Source: Komagataeibacter sucrofermentans DSM 15973
Lineage (GTDB): Bacteria > Pseudomonadota > Alphaproteobacteria > Acetobacterales > Acetobacteraceae
Assembly: GCF_040581405.1 (NCBI RefSeq)
Contig: NZ_CP137157.1
Location: 1,120,001 to 1,184,000 of the forward strand
Direction of reading: 5' to 3'
Length of the DNA stretch: 64,000 bases
Part shown: positions 1-7,732 of the stretch, piece after piece
Position numbering within the stretch: position 1 is the stretch's first letter
Layout: each line of letters opens with the position of its first letter
Made by a program: the position numbers and the translations under genes
The notes under the pieces: generated by a model
What the model was told of the DNA's origin: nothing
Database searches by the model: none
The model's input: the letters and a program-made list of their open reading frames with translations, nothing else

Positions 1-466
1 CGAAGACTGGCCCGACATCCTGCTGATCGATGGCGGGGCAGGGCAGTACACCGCCGTGCGCGGCGTGCTCGATGAACTTGGCGTGACGGGCGTGACCCTG
101 GTGGGCATTGCCAAGGGGCCGGACCGTGATGCGGGGCGGGAATGGTTCCACACCGCCGACCGGCCACCCTTCCAGCTCCCGCCGCGTGATCCGGTGCTGT
201 ACTACCTGCAGCGCCTGCGCGATGAGGCGCACCGCTTCGCCATCACCACCCATCGCGCCGGGCGCTCCAAAACGCTGGTGCGCTCGGAACTTGATGATAT
301 TCCGGGCGTTGGGCCGGCACGCAAGCGCGCGCTGCTCAAGCATTTTGGCTCGGCGCGCGGCGTGCGGCAGGCTGGCCTGGGGGAACTGGAGCATGCGCCG
401 GGTATCAACCGCGACATGGCGCGGGTCATTTACGGTTTTTTTCATCCCGACTGGACAGGAGAGTGA
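1..466 (+). CDS. uvrC: UvrABC system protein C, C-terminal part (partial)
   Basis: This is the last 154 codons of UvrC, the subunit of the UvrABC nucleotide-excision repair complex that makes both incisions around a lesion. The reading frame is open from base 2, so the gene starts before the window. The visible part covers the end of the UvrC RNase H-like endonuclease domain (LLIDGGAGQ, then [13 protein letters not shown]) and the C-terminal helix-hairpin-helix pair ([20 protein letters not shown] and the following helices) that binds DNA at the 5' incision. It is followed 92 bases later by pgsA, a neighbour pair common in alphaproteobacteria. The family assignment is secure; regulation cannot be judged because the promoter is outside. 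Confidence 0.96.
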   Translation, partial: EDWPDILLIDGGAGQYTAVRGVLDELGVTGVTLVGIAKGPDRDAGREWFHTADRPPFQLPPRDPVLYYLQRLRDEAHRFAITTHRAGRSKTLVRSELDDIPGVGPARKRALLKHFGSARGVRQAGLGELEHAPGINRDMARVIYGFFHPDWTGE

Positions 467-558
467 GCGGCTGTCATGCAGATGTGAGCCTGCAAACTGC
501 CTGACAGGCGTTATCAGTATCTTGGCTTTCTCCCTTTCTTGGTTATAGCAGTATCAGC

Positions 559-1158
559 ATGCTTACCGACCTGCCCAACCTCCTGACCCTGTCCCGCATC
601 ATCGTGGTGCCGATTGTCGTGGCGCTTGTGGTCATCCACACGGCGCAGACCGATTGCGCCGCGTGCGTGCTGTTCATTCTGGCGGGCATTACCGATTACT
701 TCGATGGCAAACTGGCGCGGGCATGGAACCAGAATTCCGACCTCGGCCGCATGCTCGACCCCATTGCCGACAAGCTGCTCGTTGGCGCGTCGCTCATGGT
801 CATGGCGGGGCTGGAGCGGCTGCCTTACGCATGTCTGTATCCGGCCATCATCATCCTGTGTCGCGAGATCCTGGTCAGCGGCCTGCGTGAATATCTTGCC
901 GCCACCCGTGTTGGCCTGCCGGTGACGAAGCTCGCCAAATGGAAGACTGGCTTCCAGATGACGGCGATTGGCTTCCTGCTGGCAGGCGACAGCACGGCGG
1001 GGCTGCTGCATATCGGCTGGCTGCCGGTCAATGCGCTCGGCGCCGTCATGATGTGGATCGCCGCCGCCCTGACGCTGATCACCGGGTGGGATTATGTCTC
1101 CACCGGGCTGCGCCATGTGGGGCGCGGCACTTCGGGCGCCACCAAATTATCTTCCTGA
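559..1158 (+). CDS. pgsA: CDP-diacylglycerol--glycerol-3-phosphate 3-phosphatidyltransferase
   Basis: The product (199 aa) is an integral inner-membrane enzyme that makes phosphatidylglycerophosphate from CDP-diacylglycerol and glycerol 3-phosphate, the committed step to phosphatidylglycerol and cardiolipin. The N-terminus NLLTLSRIIVVPIV is the usual start of the family, and the CDP-alcohol phosphotransferase signature DG-x2-AR-x8-G-x3-D-x3-D is complete (DGKLARAWNQNSDLGRMLDP). Several hydrophobic helices follow, and the length is typical. The chosen start is the ATG directly before LTDLPNLLTLSR; its Shine-Dalgarno is weak. It lies between uvrC and an unknown lipoprotein on the same strand. 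Confidence 0.96.
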   Translation: MLTDLPNLLTLSRIIVVPIVVALVVIHTAQTDCAACVLFILAGITDYFDGKLARAWNQNSDLGRMLDPIADKLLVGASLMVMAGLERLPYACLYPAIIILCREILVSGLREYLAATRVGLPVTKLAKWKTGFQMTAIGFLLAGDSTAGLLHIGWLPVNALGAVMMWIAAALTLITGWDYVSTGLRHVGRGTSGATKLSS

Positions 1159-1244
1159 CCTACATGAAAAATTAACGCGCTTCATGGCTCATCGTCCCTG
1201 CGGGCCTCGTGCCCGCCGGTTTGGCGAGGGGGCGAGGGAAGAGC

Positions 1245-1724
1245 GTGGTGCGCAATGCAATGGTGCTGTCATTGCTGGTGGGGCTGGCAGGATGCGGCGG
1301 GTTCGGGCCGATCCTGGCCGATAATACCGAATTTCCCGGCAGCCTGCCCAATACGCCGCGCGCGGAGGGCGAGAACATGCGCCGTGTGAGCGGGCAGGCC
1401 CCGCAGGTGCTGCCGATTGTGCCGCAGGCGCGCAACATCTGGCCCGTTCTGGCTGGCGGGCAGATGGCCCCGGCGCAGGGGGAGGTGGTCGCGGCCATGC
1501 AGCCCGACGCGGGGCCTGAGCATGACCTGCCCGCGGGCGGCGAGATGCAGATCGGCAACGATGCAGCGGGCGATGGTCTGCCCGGGCACGTTTCCGCATT
1601 GTCTTCAGGGCAGGGGGCGACGCATAAGGACGCATCGGATGCGGCGATCATCGTGCCCAATGGTGATGGCACCACAACCGAGGTCAGCGCCGATGGCATG
1701 GTGCATGAACAGCAGGCCCCCTGA
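1245..1724 (+). CDS. Putative lipoprotein of unknown function
   Basis: I do not recognise this protein. From the GTG at 1245 it is about 159 aa and begins with a short basic segment, a hydrophobic stretch and a lipobox (MVLSLLVGLAGCGG), so it should be lipid-modified at the Cys after LAG and anchored in the envelope. The rest is low in hydrophobics and rich in Pro, Ala, Gly and Gln with acidic residues, suggesting an extended or disordered tail. No enzymatic motif is visible. In-frame starts also exist at 1209 and 1257; 1245 or 1257 gives the tightest signal peptide. It sits between pgsA and moaD on the same strand, and may be restricted to acetic acid bacteria (inference). Confidence 0.65.
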   Translation: MVRNAMVLSLLVGLAGCGGFGPILADNTEFPGSLPNTPRAEGENMRRVSGQAPQVLPIVPQARNIWPVLAGGQMAPAQGEVVAAMQPDAGPEHDLPAGGEMQIGNDAAGDGLPGHVSALSSGQGATHKDASDAAIIVPNGDGTTTEVSADGMVHEQQAP

Positions 1725-1779
1725 CGCGACCCGCCTGTGCGGGGCGTCGGGCCTGCCCTGAGTGGGAGAGAAGAGCGGA

Positions 1780-2034
1780 ATGCTACGCATTCTTTATTTT
1801 GCATGGCTGCGCGACCGCCTTGGCCGCTCCGGCGAGACGCTGCCCCTGCCGCAAGGCGCGCATTGCGTGCAGGATCTGATTGCGGCCCTGCGCGCGCGTG
1901 GGGGGGAATATGCTGCCATCTTCGCCAAACCTGAACTGATCCGCGTGGCGGTGAACCAGAGTTTCGCCACGATTGCTGCCCCTATTGCCGCGCATGACGA
2001 GATTGCCTTCTTCCCGCCGGTTACAGGAGGCTGA
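1780..2034 (+). CDS. moaD: Molybdopterin synthase sulfur carrier subunit
   Basis: MoaD (84 aa) is the small ubiquitin-fold subunit of molybdopterin synthase. Its C-terminal Gly-Gly is adenylated and thiocarboxylated, and it donates sulfur to precursor Z (cPMP). The sequence shows the family's beginning (MLRILYFAWLRDRLG), the internal VNQ segment and the required terminus FFPPVTGG. The ATG at 1780 is chosen because GGGAGAGAAGAG lies just upstream; the GTG at 1762 would add six residues not seen in the family. moaE follows after 7 bases, so the two subunits are surely co-expressed. Confidence 0.95.
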   Translation: MLRILYFAWLRDRLGRSGETLPLPQGAHCVQDLIAALRARGGEYAAIFAKPELIRVAVNQSFATIAAPIAAHDEIAFFPPVTGG

Positions 2035-2041
2035 GACCATC

Positions 2042-2506
2042 ATGCCGCGCATCACGATCCGTGTTCAGGCCGAGGCGTTCGATAGCGCCCATGAAACCGC
2101 GCTGCTGCTACGCGGGCATGAGGATGTGGGGGGAGTCGCCGCCTTTACCGGAATCGTGCGCGGTGGCGGCGGGCTGGTGGCGCTGGAACTCGAACATTAT
2201 CCCGGCATGACCGAATCCATGATGCGCCGCATAGCGGAATCGGCGTGCGCGCGATTCGGGCTGGTGGGCTGCACGGTCATCCATCGGGTCGGGCGGCTGG
2301 CGGTGGGCATGCCCATCGTGCTGGTGCTGTGCGCCTCCGCCCATAGGGGGGCGGCGCAGGAGGGCACCGCCTTCATGATGGACTGGCTCAAGACCAGCGC
2401 ACCGTTCTGGAAACGCGAGGAATTTGAAAACGGGCACAGCGCCTGGGTCGAGCCCCGCGCACAGGATGAGGCGGCAAAGGCGCGGTGGGGCAGCCTTACG
2501 GCCTGA
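2042..2506 (+). CDS. moaE: Molybdopterin synthase catalytic subunit
   Basis: MoaE (154 aa) is the large subunit of the molybdopterin synthase heterotetramer, which inserts two sulfurs into cPMP to give the dithiolene of molybdopterin. Family features visible are GGVAAFTGIVRG near the N-terminus, LELEHYPGMTESMM, the HRVGRLAVG segment, and the C-terminal lysine-containing stretch MDWLKTSAPFWKRE, where the catalytic lysines lie. The start is the ATG 7 bases after moaD, preceded by ACAGGAGG. Acetic acid bacteria depend on molybdoenzymes such as aldehyde dehydrogenases, but other moa genes are not in this window. Confidence 0.95.
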   Translation: MPRITIRVQAEAFDSAHETALLLRGHEDVGGVAAFTGIVRGGGGLVALELEHYPGMTESMMRRIAESACARFGLVGCTVIHRVGRLAVGMPIVLVLCASAHRGAAQEGTAFMMDWLKTSAPFWKREEFENGHSAWVEPRAQDEAAKARWGSLTA

Positions 2507-2602
2507 GGCGGAGGGGAGAAAAATTAAAAAAAATAATCTCCCGTCAATCCGCTTGACGTAAGCTGGCCGCTGATTCGGAACAACGTTCCCCATTTTCCCG
2601 GG

Positions 2603-2649
2603 CCACATTATCTAGTGCAAAGCAGCATGAAATAGTCCATATATAGGGG
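2603..2649 (+). promoter_or_regulatory. Pair of NrdR-like boxes upstream of nrdA
   Basis: Two 16-base segments resemble the NrdR operator consensus acaCwATATaTwGTgt. Box 1 is CCACATTATCTAGTGC (2603-2618, 12 of 16 by my count) and box 2 is AGTCCATATATAGGGG (2634-2649, 11 of 16). Their starts are 31 bases apart, which is the three-helical-turn spacing known for NrdR box pairs in front of ribonucleotide reductase genes. They lie 83-129 bases before the nrdA start. The nrdR gene is not in the window. The rest of the 225-base gap shows no gene. Confidence 0.6.
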
Positions 2650-2731
2650 CATATCATAAAACCCCGTCCCACCACGCAGGCGCCCGAAAGGCCCTGCGTG
2701 CCTTGGCGCGGGCCGATTACGGAGAATGTAA

Positions 2732-4663
2732 ATGGTCCTGGATGACGTATCCGGCGGCATGGCCGATCGTTCTGCCAACGGGGATGGGATCGTCCAGGGA
2801 AAGGACAGTACGCCCATGCCTGACACGTCTGACATGCTGGACAGCGTGGTCCAGCTTCCCGGTCATCATCCCGTGCGCGTGGACCATTCCCGCGATGCGC
2901 TGCTCACGGCATTTGGCAAGGCAACGCTCAACAACCGCTACCTCCTGCCTGATGAGAGCTATCAGGATCTGTTTGGCCGCGTGGCCTCGTATTACGGGGC
3001 CAACCCCGCCCATGCCCAGCGGCTGTATGATTACATTTCGCGGCACTGGTTCATGCCGGCTACCCCGGTGCTCTCCAATGGCGGCACCTCGCGGGGGCTG
3101 CCCATCTCGTGCTTCCTCAACGAGGCCAATGACAGCCTGCGCGGCATCGTGGACCTGTGGAACGAGAATGTGTGGCTGGCCTCAAAGGGCGGCGGCATCG
3201 GCTCCTACTGGGGCAACCTGCGCTCGATTGGCGAGAACGTGGGTCGCAACGGCAAGACCTCGGGCGTCATTCCCTTCATCCGTGTCATGGACAGCCTGAC
3301 GCTGGCCATCAGCCAGGGTTCGCTGCGGCGTGGCTCGGCTGCGGTGTACCTGCCGGTCTGGCACCCCGAGATCGAGGAATTCATCGAACTGCGCCGCCCC
3401 ACCGGCGGCGACCCCAACCGCAAGGCGCTCAACCTGCACCACGGCGTGCTGGTGTCGGATGCGTTCATGCGCGCGGTGGCCGATGATGATGAATGGGCGC
3501 TGCTCTCCCCCAAGGACAACACGGTCATCCGCAAGGTTTCGGCGCGTGCGCTGTGGATTCGCATCCTGACCGCGCGCATGGAGCAGGGCGAGCCGTACAT
3601 CATCTATTCCGACCACGTGAACAACGCGCGCCCCGAGCACCACAAGCTGGCGGGGCTCGAGGTCAAGACATCGAACCTGTGCGCCGAGATTACGCTGCCC
3701 ACCGGCATGGACCACCATGGCCGCGAGCGCACGGCGGTGTGCTGCCTCTCCTCGCTCAACCTTGAAACATGGGATGAGTGGAAGGATGATCCGCAGTTCA
3801 TCGAGGACGTGATGCTGTTCCTCGACAACGTGCTGCAGGACTTCATCGACCGCGCGCCCGATGACATGGAGCGTGCCCGCTACGCCGCCATGCGCGAGCG
3901 CTCGGTGGGGCTGGGGGTCATGGGGTTCCACTCCTTCCTGCAGGCCAAGAACGTGCCGTTCGAGAGCGTTGTGGCCAAGAGCTGGAACCGCAAGATCTTC
4001 CAGCACATCCGCGCGCAGGCCGATGCCGCCTCGCGCAAGCTGGCCGAAGAGCGTGGACCCTGCCCGGATGCGGCGGAATATGGCGTGATGGAGCGCTTCT
4101 CCAACAAGATGGCGATCGCACCCACGGCGTCGATTTCCATCATCGCGGGCAATGCCAGCCCCGGCATCGAGCCGATCGCGGCCAATGTGTTCCTGCAAAA
4201 AACGCTGTCCGGCTCGTTTACCGTGCGTAACCGCCACCTTGACAAGCTGTTGACCAGCAAGGGCCGGAACACCAGCGATGTCTGGTCGTCCATCACGCTC
4301 AACAAGGGCAGCGTGCAGCATCTCGATTTCCTGACCCAGCAGGAGAAGGACGTGTTCAAGACCGCGTTCGAACTCGACCAGCGCTGGGTGATCGAGCATG
4401 CGGCAGATCGCGCGCCGTTCATCTGCCAGGCGCAGTCGGTCAACATCTTCCTGCCTGCCAACGTGCACAAGCGCGACCTGCACCAGATCCATTATATGGC
4501 GTGGAAGCGGGGAGTGAAATCGCTGTATTATTGCCGCTCGCTGTCCATCCAGCGGGCTGACGCGGTGAGCGACGGACAGGAAAAGCGCGACGTGCCGCCA
4601 AAGGATGGCGGCAGCCCCCCTGCGACATCGGGCGATTATGAGGAATGCCTCGCCTGCCAGTAG
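2732..4663 (+). CDS. nrdA: Class I ribonucleoside-diphosphate reductase, alpha subunit
   Basis: This 643-aa protein reduces ribonucleoside diphosphates to deoxyribonucleotides. It has the alpha-barrel cysteines: C127 in PISCFLN, C317 in SNLCAEITLP and the C337-C338 pair in TAVCCLSSLNL. The LYYCRS segment carries the tyrosine pair (Y599, Y600) of the class I radical pathway, and the terminus CLACQ supplies the C639/C642 redox pair. These argue against a B12-dependent class II enzyme. The N-terminus lacks a recognisable ATP-cone, so overall activity control by dATP is probably absent. ACGGAGAA precedes the start; ATG 2816 is a possible shorter start. The beta subunit gene nrdB is not adjacent. 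Expression is probably under NrdR. Confidence 0.9.
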   Translation: MVLDDVSGGMADRSANGDGIVQGKDSTPMPDTSDMLDSVVQLPGHHPVRVDHSRDALLTAFGKATLNNRYLLPDESYQDLFGRVASYYGANPAHAQRLYDYISRHWFMPATPVLSNGGTSRGLPISCFLNEANDSLRGIVDLWNENVWLASKGGGIGSYWGNLRSIGENVGRNGKTSGVIPFIRVMDSLTLAISQGSLRRGSAAVYLPVWHPEIEEFIELRRPTGGDPNRKALNLHHGVLVSDAFMRAVADDDEWALLSPKDNTVIRKVSARALWIRILTARMEQGEPYIIYSDHVNNARPEHHKLAGLEVKTSNLCAEITLPTGMDHHGRERTAVCCLSSLNLETWDEWKDDPQFIEDVMLFLDNVLQDFIDRAPDDMERARYAAMRERSVGLGVMGFHSFLQAKNVPFESVVAKSWNRKIFQHIRAQADAASRKLAEERGPCPDAAEYGVMERFSNKMAIAPTASISIIAGNASPGIEPIAANVFLQKTLSGSFTVRNRHLDKLLTSKGRNTSDVWSSITLNKGSVQHLDFLTQQEKDVFKTAFELDQRWVIEHAADRAPFICQAQSVNIFLPANVHKRDLHQIHYMAWKRGVKSLYYCRSLSIQRADAVSDGQEKRDVPPKDGGSPPATSGDYEECLACQ

Positions 4664-4674
4664 GGCGAGGGAAC

Positions 4675-4757
4675 AAGGTTTTTGGTGAAGCTTTTTTCAA
4701 AAAGCCTTGAGAGACCGCCGCCTTTTTGAAAAAAGGCGGCGGCCCGGAAGCTTTTAT
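4675..4757. repeat. Interspersed inverted-end element, copy 1
   Basis: This is one of a family of about 85-base elements. The left arm TTTTTGGTGAAGCTTTTTTC is shared exactly with the copies at 6806 and 62362. An 8-bp GC stem (CCGCCGCC at 4715-4722 with GGCGGCGG at 4735-4742) with T and A runs forms a strong hairpin in the right half. It fills the gap between the convergent genes nrdA and the TrmN6-like methyltransferase, and can act as a terminator in both directions. Confidence 0.75.
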
Positions 4758-4781
4758 CTTTTTTCAGCCATACCACTTCGC

Positions 4782-5618
4782 TTACGGCATAAGCGGCATG
4801 CCCTGTTCCAGAATGGCGCGGGCTTGTGGCGTAAAGCGGCCATCTGGCTCATGCAGCACAAGGCCGGGCAGCATTTCGCTGCCCGCGCGTGAGTTCGCCC
4901 GCCCCTGAACCAGCATGATACGCGCAGCCTGCCCCGCGCGGGGCCAGAAAGGCAGCACCCTGATCCGGCCCAGCTGCGCGCGCTCCATGGCCGTGCAGCA
5001 GGCTGCCAGCAGGCTGCACGGCAGGGCCAGCGTCAGCGTGCCGTGGTGGCGTAGCTGGGCTGCGAGAGCACGCACCCAGCCCCCGAGCGCGCCTGTGGGC
5101 AGGCGGCGGGCAAGATCACGCTGGCTGTGGGGGGAAGCTGACGATTCCTGATCGTGCCATGGCGGGTTGGCGAAGGCGTGGTCGATGCGGCGCACGCCGG
5201 GGCCGGACAGCAGCGGGTCATCGGGCAGGGCAGGCAGGGTGGCACGATGCACGCGCAGGTCGTGACGATGGTTGAGCATGAAGTTGTGCCGGGCCAGCGC
5301 AGCGGTGGCGCCATCATGCTCCAGCCCGATTCCGGTCAGCCGTGGCACCCGATTCGACAGGCAGAGCAGCCCGGCGCCCGCGCCGCATCCACCTTCCATT
5401 ACGGTCTGCCCGGGGCGCGCGGGCACGAAAGCAGCCATCAAAACAGGCTCAAGTCCGGTCCTGTTTCCGGTCGAAAACTGGCGATAGACCACCTTTCCAC
5501 CCAGCAGATGGCCTGTGGTTACAGGGTCCATGCCCGAGGGGGGGAGAGGCAGATCATGCGCTGCTCCGTGCCGTATGCCTGTGTGCTCCGGCTTGACCGT
5601 TATTCCAGCGCCGCCCAT
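4782..5618 (-). CDS. TrmN6-like tRNA1(Val) adenine-N6 methyltransferase family protein
   Basis: This 278-aa protein is a class I S-adenosylmethionine-dependent methyltransferase of the type annotated as tRNA1(Val) A37 N6-methyltransferase (TrmN6/YfiC). The visible motifs are MEGGCGAGAGLLCL (SAM-binding motif I), an acidic end of strand 2 (GIGLEHD), and NPPWHDQ, the (N/D)PPY/W motif of enzymes that methylate exocyclic amino groups. The preceding segment DPVTTGHLLGGKVVYRQ is characteristic of the alphaproteobacterial branch. It is divergent from the polyprenyl synthase with only 45 bases between starts, so the two promoters must overlap. The substrate is inferred from family membership only. 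Confidence 0.8.
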   Translation of the reverse strand: MGGAGITVKPEHTGIRHGAAHDLPLPPSGMDPVTTGHLLGGKVVYRQFSTGNRTGLEPVLMAAFVPARPGQTVMEGGCGAGAGLLCLSNRVPRLTGIGLEHDGATAALARHNFMLNHRHDLRVHRATLPALPDDPLLSGPGVRRIDHAFANPPWHDQESSASPHSQRDLARRLPTGALGGWVRALAAQLRHHGTLTLALPCSLLAACCTAMERAQLGRIRVLPFWPRAGQAARIMLVQGRANSRAGSEMLPGLVLHEPDGRFTPQARAILEQGMPLMP

Positions 5619-5663
5619 ATACTCATTCTATGTTGATACATTCGGAACCGGGAGAGTAACCTT

Positions 5664-6740
5664 TTGGCCCTAGCAGTTAGTCTGCCGGAATCCGACGAAA
5701 CGGCAAGTCAGAAAGACGAAGGGGCTCGCCGCCCGATGGCAGATGGATCAGAAGTCGCCCTGCGCGATCTGGCGGAATATCTTGCGGATGACATGGCGGC
5801 GTGCAATCGCGCCATTGTCGAGCGGATGGACAGCCCGGTCGCCCTTATTCCCCAGCTTGCAGCCCACCTTGTGGCCGCCGGTGGCAAGCGGCTGCGCCCG
5901 CTGCTGACACTGGCTTCCGCCCGGCTATGTGGCTACCAGCCCGATGCCACACACCAGCGCCACGTGGCCCTGGCGGCCTGCGTTGAGTTCATCCACACGG
6001 CAACGCTTTTGCATGATGACGTGGTGGACGAGAGTTCGCTGCGCCGGGGCATGGCCAGCGCCAATGCGGTGTTTGGCAACAAGGCCTCGGTTCTGGTGGG
6101 GGACTTCCTGTTCGCCCGCTCGTTCCAGCTCATGACGGATGATGGCTCGCTCAAGGTCATGAATATCCTCTCATCCGCTTCCGCCACCATTGCGGAAGGG
6201 GAAGTGCTGCAGATGTCCACGCAGAATGACCTCTCCACACAGATCGATCAGTATCTGGAGGTCATTCATGGCAAAACTGCGGCACTGTTCGCCGCAGCCT
6301 GCCGCGTGGGCGCTGTCGTGGCTGACCGGGGCGAGGCCGAGGAGCGTGCGCTCGAATCCTATGGCACCAATCTGGGCATGGCCTTCCAGCTGGTGGATGA
6401 CGCGCTGGATTACGCCGCCGACCAGGCCCGCCTGGGCAAGACGGTGGGTGATGACTTCCGTGAAGGCAAGATCACCCTGCCGGTGCTGGCGGCCTATGCC
6501 GCAGGCTCGGAGGAGGATCGTGCCTTCTGGCAGCGTGTGATCGAGGAAAGCGAGCAGAAGCCCGAGGATCTCGATCATGCCCTGCGCCTGATTGAACAGA
6601 CCGGCGCCATCCGCATCACGCTTGAGCGTGCAACGGAATATGCCGATGCGGCGCGTGAGGCGCTGTCCATCTTCCCGCCCGGCCGCCTGCGCCAGATGTT
6701 GCAGGATACGGCCAGCTACACCGTCAACCGCCTGCGCTAA
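5664..6740 (+). CDS. ispB: Long-chain polyprenyl diphosphate synthase (octaprenyl/decaprenyl type)
   Basis: This 358-aa trans-prenyltransferase extends farnesyl diphosphate with isopentenyl diphosphate to make the long side chain of ubiquinone. Both Asp-rich motifs are present: LLHDDVVDESSLRRG (first) and QLVDDALDYAAD (second); the short DDxxD first motif marks long-chain enzymes. Other family segments are GGKRLRPLL and DFREGKITLPV. The start is the TTG at 5664 with GGGAGAG upstream; an internal ATG at 5736 would remove a poorly conserved N-terminus. The chain length cannot be read from sequence. Acetic acid bacteria commonly use Q9 or Q10, so the symbol is functional, not exact. Confidence 0.9.
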   Translation: MALAVSLPESDETASQKDEGARRPMADGSEVALRDLAEYLADDMAACNRAIVERMDSPVALIPQLAAHLVAAGGKRLRPLLTLASARLCGYQPDATHQRHVALAACVEFIHTATLLHDDVVDESSLRRGMASANAVFGNKASVLVGDFLFARSFQLMTDDGSLKVMNILSSASATIAEGEVLQMSTQNDLSTQIDQYLEVIHGKTAALFAAACRVGAVVADRGEAEERALESYGTNLGMAFQLVDDALDYAADQARLGKTVGDDFREGKITLPVLAAYAAGSEEDRAFWQRVIEESEQKPEDLDHALRLIEQTGAIRITLERATEYADAAREALSIFPPGRLRQMLQDTASYTVNRLR

Positions 6741-6805
6741 GCAGGCGGCACCTGCAGGGATGGCTTGAAAAGCCTCTCCCTGACACTCTCTAAAAAAACC
6801 AGAAG

Positions 6806-6890
6806 AAGTTTTTGGTGAAGCTTTTTTCAAAAAGCATTCAAGGAATGCTGCTTTTTTTGAAAAAAGGCAGCATCCAGAAACGTTTATTTT
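6806..6890. repeat. Interspersed inverted-end element, copy 2
   Basis: The left arm is identical to copies 1 and 5 (AAGTTTTTGGTGAAGCTTTTTTC). The inner hairpin pairs ATGCTGC with GCAGCAT across T and A runs, and the right end CATCCAGAAACGTTTA mirrors the left end. It lies between the convergent genes ispB and murI and runs a few bases into the murI stop codon, so it probably ends both transcripts. Confidence 0.75.
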
Positions 6891-7717
6891 CTGTATTCAG
6901 GTCCGGGGCTGGCGTCAAACAGCCTCGGTGCATCCTGGCCGTAGCCCAGCGCCACCAGTCCGGGCCGCAGGGCCGCCAGGTCATGCGGTAATGCGGTAAA
7001 GCAGAACTGATCGGGCAGGGAAGCGGCAGGCCCGGTCAGGGCAGGGCACGTGGCCAGCACGCGGCGGGTCTGGCGGGCTACGGCAGGGGCCGGGTCCAGC
7101 CAGGTGACATGCGGTGGCCCGACTTCACGCATGGCCTCGAGCAGGAAGGTATAGTGCGTGCAGCCCAGCCCCACCACGTCAATTGCCGCCCCGCCGGGCT
7201 GCCCGAACAGGCCTGCGAGTTCCGCCTTGAGGCGGGCAGCATCGGGCGGGGTGCCGCGAAAAGTGTTTTCCGCCATGTCCGCCAGTCCGCGCGCGCCATG
7301 GGCGAGCAGGGTGCAGTTGGGGGCAAAGCGGGCGCTGAGCGCCTTCAGGTAAGGGCGGCGCACGGTGGCCCGCGTGGCCAGCAGCCCGATCGTGCCGGTG
7401 CTGGTCTGGTCGGCGGCCCATTTTATGGGCGGCACGCAGCCCACAAAAGGCACATCATAAGCCGCACGCAGGCTGTCGAGCGCCAGCGTGCTGGCGGTAT
7501 TGCACGCCACCACCACCACGCTGGGCCGCAGGCGGTCAATGGCAACACCCACCAGGCGCACGATCCGCTCGCGCAGCAGGGCATCGGGTTGTTCGCCGTA
7601 AGGGAATACGGCCGTGTCGGCCAGATAGTCGATCGGTATGCCGGGCAGGAGAGAGCGGAGCTGGGCTACGATGCCCAACCCCCCAATCCCCGAATCGAAG
7701 GCGAGAACACGCGGCAT
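6884..7717 (-). CDS. murI: Glutamate racemase
   Basis: MurI (277 aa) interconverts L- and D-glutamate in the cytoplasm and supplies D-Glu for peptidoglycan. The sequence starts with the family motif FDSGIGGLGIV and YLADTAVFPYG. It has both catalytic cysteines, in VACNTAS and in GLGCTHYTFL. The length is typical. pyrE lies upstream on the same strand with 15 bases between, so the two may be co-transcribed. The 3' end overlaps an interspersed repeat by a few bases. Confidence 0.96.
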   Translation of the reverse strand: MPRVLAFDSGIGGLGIVAQLRSLLPGIPIDYLADTAVFPYGEQPDALLRERIVRLVGVAIDRLRPSVVVVACNTASTLALDSLRAAYDVPFVGCVPPIKWAADQTSTGTIGLLATRATVRRPYLKALSARFAPNCTLLAHGARGLADMAENTFRGTPPDAARLKAELAGLFGQPGGAAIDVVGLGCTHYTFLLEAMREVGPPHVTWLDPAPAVARQTRRVLATCPALTGPAASLPDQFCFTALPHDLAALRPGLVALGYGQDAPRLFDASPGPEYRK

Positions 7718-7732
7718 CAGCCAGCCCGTGGA

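Noticed and set aside
2507-2731. Cobalamin riboswitch before the reductase gene
   Set aside because: I looked for the conserved B12-box GCCACTG and its surrounding stems and did not find them; the reductase is class I, which does not need cobalamin.
3182-4492. A 436-codon minus-strand frame inside nrdA
   Set aside because: Antisense shadow; no motif, and nrdA is complete with all catalytic residues.
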